Positions 59,984 to 64,000 of a stretch of 64,000 nucleotides of DNA are shown here, one piece after another. Source of the stretch: Bacillota bacterium (GTDB lineage: Bacteria; Bacillota; Clostridia; Oscillospirales; Oscillospiraceae); assembly GCA_030529825.1 (NCBI GenBank), contig JAUMWD010000003.1, positions 55,631-119,630 of the forward strand. The letters are read 5' to 3'. Positions within the stretch are counted from its first letter, which is position 1. Every line of letters begins with the position of its first letter. The notes under the pieces were generated by a model. The model saw only the letters and a program-made list of their open reading frames with translations, was not told the origin of the DNA and searched no databases. The translations under genes were made by a program, and so were the position numbers.

Positions 59984-61213
59984 ATGAATGTATTGATTAC
60001 CGGCGCACAGTTTGCAAACCGCGGCGCACAGTCCATGCTTTTTACGGTTGTCAATGAAGTGCGGAACAGATATGCTGATGCAGAGTTTTATTATCTGCCG
60101 CTTGATTATTTCAGAGAAAACTGCTTTAAGCATTGCGAAGAATACAGAATTAACTTTGTTTATGACGACCTCGCCTTGCGTGATTACCCCGTGAGATACG
60201 GCTTTGTCGGCAAGATAAAGCGCGATATAGACTGCATCACCATGCAGAAAAAAATAAGCAAATACAATGTCCCGAATCTGAGCGACATTTGGAACAAAAT
60301 CGATGTGATGATTGATGTCAGCGGATATAGTCTGACTTCAAAGTTCAGTATGTCCAGCGTAGACAGAATGCTCCGCCACATAAATACGGCAAAGTCTGCC
60401 GGTGCAGCCGTGATTATTTTGCCGCAGTCCTACGGACCTCTGAATTTCGGCGATAATACAGAGGCTGTCTGCAAAAGAATAGGCGAGGCGTTTTCCAAGG
60501 TCGACCTGCTGTTTGCAAGAGAGCAGGAGGGTAAGGAAGTTTTGGAAAACGAGTGCGGCGTTACAGGTGCGGTGCTTTCCCCCGACATTGTTCTTCAGGC
60601 ACAGGAGATAAAGTGGGAGAATGTTTACAAGGAAAAGCCCGAGCTGAATATTCGCAAGCTTGAAACCGAGGGCAATGTGGGTATCGTTCCCAACGGCGAA
60701 ACCGTAAAGAACGGCAATAAGGAATTTGTTCTTGCCAGCTATAAGCGATTCATTGAAGAGCTTCGCGGCAAGGGTAAGGAAATCTATATTTTCCGCCACT
60801 CCGATGACATTGCACTTTGCAGGGACATATATGAGCTTGTCAGAGAAGACGAGCACTGCCATCTGATTGAAGACGAAATGGACTGCCTTACTTATTCAGA
60901 ATTCGTTAAGCAGTTTGAATTTGTCATCGCCTCCCGCTTCCACTCCGTTGTTCATGCCTACAGAGAAAAAATTCCCGCCTTTGTGCTCGGCTGGGCAATC
61001 AAGTATCAGGAGCTTACAAAGCTTCTCGGACAGGAAAAGTATGTGTTCGATATCACGAAGGCATCGGAGGAGGATATTGCGACAATGCTCGAAAAGCTGG
61101 ATTTCCTCTGCGATAATTTTGCCGACGATGCAAAAACCTTATCCGAAAAGCTGGCACTTATCCGCAATGAAAGCTGCTTTGATAAGTGCTGGGAAGTAAT
61201 GGATAAAATCTAA
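59984..61213 (+). CDS. Polysaccharide pyruvyl transferase family protein
   Basis: Family members (CsaB, WcaK, GumL) transfer pyruvate from phosphoenolpyruvate to sugars as a ketal. The 409-residue protein begins MNVLITGAQFANRGAQSMLF, the expected glycine-rich start, and has VMIDVSGYSLTSKF, VIILPQSYGPLNFGDN, and the family C-terminal signature FVIASRFHSVVHAYREKIPA. A pyruvate ketal would add a negative charge to the repeat unit. AAGGAG precedes the ATG. Confidence 0.88.
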   Translation: MNVLITGAQFANRGAQSMLFTVVNEVRNRYADAEFYYLPLDYFRENCFKHCEEYRINFVYDDLALRDYPVRYGFVGKIKRDIDCITMQKKISKYNVPNLSDIWNKIDVMIDVSGYSLTSKFSMSSVDRMLRHINTAKSAGAAVIILPQSYGPLNFGDNTEAVCKRIGEAFSKVDLLFAREQEGKEVLENECGVTGAVLSPDIVLQAQEIKWENVYKEKPELNIRKLETEGNVGIVPNGETVKNGNKEFVLASYKRFIEELRGKGKEIYIFRHSDDIALCRDIYELVREDEHCHLIEDEMDCLTYSEFVKQFEFVIASRFHSVVHAYREKIPAFVLGWAIKYQELTKLLGQEKYVFDITKASEEDIATMLEKLDFLCDNFADDAKTLSEKLALIRNESCFDKCWEVMDKI

Positions 61214-61230
61214 AACCCTGTGAGGATTCT

Positions 61231-62736
61231 ATGAGTACAAGCCGTTCAAAAAATGCAAAACGGAATATACTGTTTGCCGTAATAAACAAGCTTGCAAACA
61301 TTCTGTTCCCCTTTGCCATAAGAACAGTTCTGCTGTATATACTCGGCAAGGAATATCTGGGACTTGACAGCCTATTCTCATCAATTCTCAGTTTCCTTAG
61401 CCTTGCGGAGCTGGGCGTGGGAAGCGCACTTGTGTTCAATATGTACAAGCCCATCGCCGAGGACGATTCCGCACTTATCTGCGCCCTGCTGAATCTGTAC
61501 AGAAAGCTTTACCGCATTATCGGATGTATTATTTTCGGCGTTGGCATATGCCTTGTGCCGTTCCTTGACTCATTCGTAAAGGGCGACTGTCCTGCTGATG
61601 TAAATCTGTATGTTCTGTATTTGGTGTTCCTGCTCAACAGCGCACTGTCCTACTGGGTTTACGGATATAAATCATCGCTTCTTGCAGCGCATCAGAGGTC
61701 CGATGTAGGCAGTCTGTGGGGCTTGGTCACTCAGACCGCTATGTATGCCATTCAGATTGCGGCGCTGTTTGTGTTCAGAAACTATTATTGGTATATCCTC
61801 TGGCTGCCCGTTTTCACAGTTCTGACTAATGTTGTAACAGCAAAAATCACTGACAGAATGTATCCGGAGTACAAGTGCGTCGGAGAGATAAATGACGAGC
61901 TTAAGAAGGACATCAAGAAAAAGGTGATTGCCCTCTTCGGAACAAAGGCAAATTCAATTGTACTTCACGCGCTGGACAATATAGTCATATCCGCATTTAT
62001 CGGGCTTGGTATGGTGGGCCTTTACGGCAATTATTACTACATAATGAGCGCCATTGCGGGCATCATTGCAATTGTCTACAACTCCATTACGGCGGGCATC
62101 GGCAACAGCCTGCAGACTGAAAGCGTTGAGAAGAATTATTTTGATTTCAATGTCCTGACCTTTGCAAACTTCTGGATGGTTCTTTTCTGCACAACCTCGC
62201 TGCTGTGTCTGTATCAGCCCTTTATGAAGCTGTGGGTGCACGAGAAAAATATGCTTGATATGTGGGTAGTCATTCTGCTGGTAATCTATTTCTATGTTTA
62301 CCAGATAAGAAAAGTGGTTCTTACCTACAAGGACGCAGGCGGAATATGGTGGGAGGACCGCTACCGCCCGTATATTGTTATGATTGTAAACCTCGTGGGC
62401 AATCTGGTGATGGTGCAGTTCATCGGAATATACGGTGTAATTCTCTCGACCATAATCAGTATGCTGGTGTCCATTCCCATAGAAAACTACACTGTGTTCA
62501 AATATATTTTCAACAAGCGGTCAGGCGATTTTTATAAGAAAAATGCGCTGTATATAATTCTCGGCACGGCGGTTTGCCTGCTTACATATCAGGTCTGCGG
62601 ATTTGCACCTGACGGGATTCTCGGACTGTGCGTCCGTGCGGTGATATGCCTTGTAATTCCAAATGCGATAATTGTTCTGCTTTTCCGCAAAACAAAAGAG
62701 TTTAAGCATGCAAAATTCCTCCTGCTGAGAAGATAA
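61231..62736 (+). CDS. Polysaccharide flippase (Wzx, MOP superfamily)
   Basis: This 501-residue protein has about twelve to fourteen TM helices. It begins with the basic stretch SRSKNAKRNILFAVINK and has the Wzx hallmark of the first helices, YILGKEYLGLDSLFSSILSF and LSLAELGVGSALVFNMY. It is predicted to flip undecaprenyl-linked repeat units to the outer face for the Wzy-like polymerase at 54466. It follows the pyruvyl transferase by 17 nt. Confidence 0.92.
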   Translation: MSTSRSKNAKRNILFAVINKLANILFPFAIRTVLLYILGKEYLGLDSLFSSILSFLSLAELGVGSALVFNMYKPIAEDDSALICALLNLYRKLYRIIGCIIFGVGICLVPFLDSFVKGDCPADVNLYVLYLVFLLNSALSYWVYGYKSSLLAAHQRSDVGSLWGLVTQTAMYAIQIAALFVFRNYYWYILWLPVFTVLTNVVTAKITDRMYPEYKCVGEINDELKKDIKKKVIALFGTKANSIVLHALDNIVISAFIGLGMVGLYGNYYYIMSAIAGIIAIVYNSITAGIGNSLQTESVEKNYFDFNVLTFANFWMVLFCTTSLLCLYQPFMKLWVHEKNMLDMWVVILLVIYFYVYQIRKVVLTYKDAGGIWWEDRYRPYIVMIVNLVGNLVMVQFIGIYGVILSTIISMLVSIPIENYTVFKYIFNKRSGDFYKKNALYIILGTAVCLLTYQVCGFAPDGILGLCVRAVICLVIPNAIIVLLFRKTKEFKHAKFLLLRR

Positions 62737-62747
62737 GGAGAATGTAT

Positions 62748-63737
62748 ATGAACGAAGCAGCAAAACACGATACTGCCGTGTATGCAGGCTATGTAGAGAA
62801 CAGTAAAGAGCTTATGGAATGCTCCTCCGGCGGTATTGCCACCGCAATCAGCCGTCATATAATCAGAAACGGAGGCTATGTTGCGGGCGTTGCCTACAGC
62901 GAGGATTTTTACTCCGTAAGATACGAAATTGCCCACACGGAAGAGGAACTTGAAAAATTCAAGGGTTCAAAATACATAGATGCCGACAAGGGCACAATCT
63001 ATAAGGATGTCAAGGTGCTGCTTGATGCGGGGGAAACCGTGCTGTTTTTCGGAAGCCCATGCATTGTGGCCGCTATGAAGGCGTTCTTAAAAGACGAATA
63101 CGAAAACCTTATTACCTGCGAGCTTGTCTGCGAAGGTCCCACTACTATGGAAGTCCATAGACAGTATATTGAGCACCTCGAAAAGAAGTTTGACAGCAAG
63201 GTAGTTGAATTCACAGTCAGAAGAAAAAAGGATGCATGGGTACCCAAGTACATGTATGCAAAGTTTGAAAACGGCAAGGTTTTCCTGCGAAACTTCAGAA
63301 GGACCGAATATTGCTACGCCTTCAAGGTTTATGCAAAGCCTGCCTGCTACGTTTGCAAGTTCAAGGGCCATAACCGAAAGGGAGATATGACTCTCGGCGA
63401 TTTCTGGGGTGCCACGCCGAAAGATGTTTTCTGGAACGAAAAGGGCGTGTCCTCAATTTTCGTACATACGGAAAAGGCAAAGAAGCTGTTGCTTGAAACC
63501 GAGGGCATAAGACTCTTTGACTCTGACTTTGAGAGAGCAACTGCAGAAAACCCAATGATGATAAAATCCCGCAAAATGCGGTCCGAACGAGCAAAGTTCG
63601 AGAAGCTTTTCAAGAAGCACGGGCTCATTTATGCCGCAAGGCATTCCATGAAATTCAAAGACAGAGTGTCCGTGTGGGTCAAAAATCACACACCTGCATT
63701 TATCGAAAAGCTGCTGAAAAAGCTGCTCGGAAGATAA
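62748..63737 (+). CDS. FrhB-like protein (coenzyme F420 hydrogenase/dehydrogenase beta-subunit family)
   Basis: This 329-residue protein contains the FrhB/FdhB N- and C-domains without the N-terminal ferredoxin domain often present. It has MECSSGGIATAISRHIIRNG, LFFGSPCIVAAMKAFLK, and the C-terminal cysteine cluster ACYVCKFKGHNRKGDMTLGD followed by FWG. Such proteins recur beside pyruvyl transferases in glycan clusters and probably carry out a flavin/Fe-S-dependent redox step there; no F420 genes are seen. The ATG at 62748 has AAGGAG 7 nt upstream; the ATG at 62742 is too close. Confidence 0.82.
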   Translation: MNEAAKHDTAVYAGYVENSKELMECSSGGIATAISRHIIRNGGYVAGVAYSEDFYSVRYEIAHTEEELEKFKGSKYIDADKGTIYKDVKVLLDAGETVLFFGSPCIVAAMKAFLKDEYENLITCELVCEGPTTMEVHRQYIEHLEKKFDSKVVEFTVRRKKDAWVPKYMYAKFENGKVFLRNFRRTEYCYAFKVYAKPACYVCKFKGHNRKGDMTLGDFWGATPKDVFWNEKGVSSIFVHTEKAKKLLLETEGIRLFDSDFERATAENPMMIKSRKMRSERAKFEKLFKKHGLIYAARHSMKFKDRVSVWVKNHTPAFIEKLLKKLLGR

Positions 63738-63743
63738 ATCAAT

Positions 63744-63790
63744 AAATTTGAGAATATACAGTATTCATAGCCCCGTACAAATTTGAGAAT
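63744..63790. repeat. AAATTTGAGAAT direct repeat
   Basis: Two identical 12-mers at 63744-63755 and 63779-63790, 35 bp apart start to start, lie in the gap between the FrhB-like gene and the last gene. They are the only such repeat in the operon's intergenic spaces; role unknown. Confidence 0.5.
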
Positions 63791-63819
63791 TATTCGTAAA
63801 CGAAACGAGGAAAACAATA

Positions 63820-64000
63820 ATGAAACTGACTGATGTGCCGAGAAAAGTAATAGATAAAGCAAAGCAGATGACAAGAGAAGAGCTTGAGTATAAGAACAAG
63901 ACCTATATTGCCAGATATGAAAAGTATGCGTTTAACGGAAATAAGTGCATTGATGAAAAGCAGTATGAGGCAGTTATTACTCGCTGGTATCATACAATCG
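63820..64000 (+). CDS. Truncated gene at the right edge; possibly nitroreductase-like
   Basis: An open frame from the ATG at 63820 (GAGG 9 nt upstream) runs to the window end for about 60 residues, beginning MKLTDVPRKVIDKAKQMTRE and containing YIARYEKYAFNG and the final YEAVITRWYHTI. It is charged and helical with no TM segment. The ending resembles the N-terminal R-x-YHtiEKGL region of nitroreductase-family proteins that accompany pyruvyl transferase and FrhB-like genes in glycan clusters, but too little is seen to be sure. Confidence 0.4.
   Translation, partial: MKLTDVPRKVIDKAKQMTREELEYKNKTYIARYEKYAFNGNKCIDEKQYEAVITRWYHTI

Noticed and set aside
47109..64000. Polysaccharide operon as a recently acquired island
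   Set aside because: There is no integrase, transposase, tRNA or direct-repeat boundary in the window. Its AT content seems somewhat higher by eye than that of the metabolic genes, but I could not compute composition, and such clusters vary anyway.

Overview
The window looks like a chromosomal segment of an anaerobic, spore-forming Firmicute of the class Clostridia, probably a gut-type Oscillospirales or Lachnospirales relative. The sequence evidence is a type III glutamine synthetase, two pyruvate:ferredoxin oxidoreductases, an oxygen-independent class III ribonucleotide reductase with its activase, the sporulation proteins SpoIIR and SpoVT, MEP-pathway IspE, a Gls24/FakA pair, and AGGAGG-type ribosome binding sites with many TTGACA-N17-TATAAT-like promoters. 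I saw no rRNA, tRNA, CRISPR array, insertion sequence or phage gene. The species cannot be named from what is visible.

Bases 1-47000 are mostly housekeeping and metabolic genes in short operons, nearly all separated by strong intrinsic terminators. In order: the end of moaA; a TetR regulator divergent from an old-yellow-enzyme-type enone reductase plus a short-chain dehydrogenase; a ClpC-like unfoldase without the usual middle domain; a four-cluster ferredoxin; trmN6-like and rsmI methyltransferases; a membrane flippase-like domain fused to phosphatidylserine decarboxylase; glutamine synthetase III; two tandem, partly identical PFOR genes; Gls24/FakA; a two-subunit aconitase X; a shortened lipase-like gene; moaC-asparaginase-two flavoproteins; nrdG-nrdD(glutaredoxin fusion)-trxB; a MarR regulator; spoIIR-ispE-phosphoglycerate mutase on the minus strand; a ComEC-like metallo-hydrolase with an EamA transporter; a GH13 glucosidase and an SGNH hydrolase with symmetric divergent promoters; a pantothenate-type ECF S component with coaX; a C39-like protein with a metallo-hydrolase; two lipoproteins; and spoVT.

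Bases 47109-64000 are one long plus-strand polysaccharide operon, continuing past the right edge. It starts with a phosphoglycosyl transferase. An ATP-grasp ligase, a PLP aminotransferase-like protein and a GNAT/FemAB-like transferase follow, then four glycosyltransferases, a Wzy-like polymerase, an FkbH-type HAD/GNAT/SGNH protein, UDP-glucose dehydrogenase, a pyruvyl transferase, a Wzx flippase, an FrhB-like protein and a truncated last gene. This is a Wzx/Wzy-type pathway whose repeat unit is predicted to be acidic (uronate, pyruvate ketal) and to carry amino-acid- or glycerate-like decorations.

The most interesting items are: (i) the flippase-like/phosphatidylserine decarboxylase fusion; (ii) a glutaredoxin-fused NrdD beside trxB, which would supply a complete electron route; (iii) a sigma-F-like spoIIR promoter placed inside the ispE terminator so that readthrough RNA would hide the spoIIR ribosome binding site; (iv) two divergent promoters that share one palindromic -35 hexamer; (v) the decoration genes of the polysaccharide operon.
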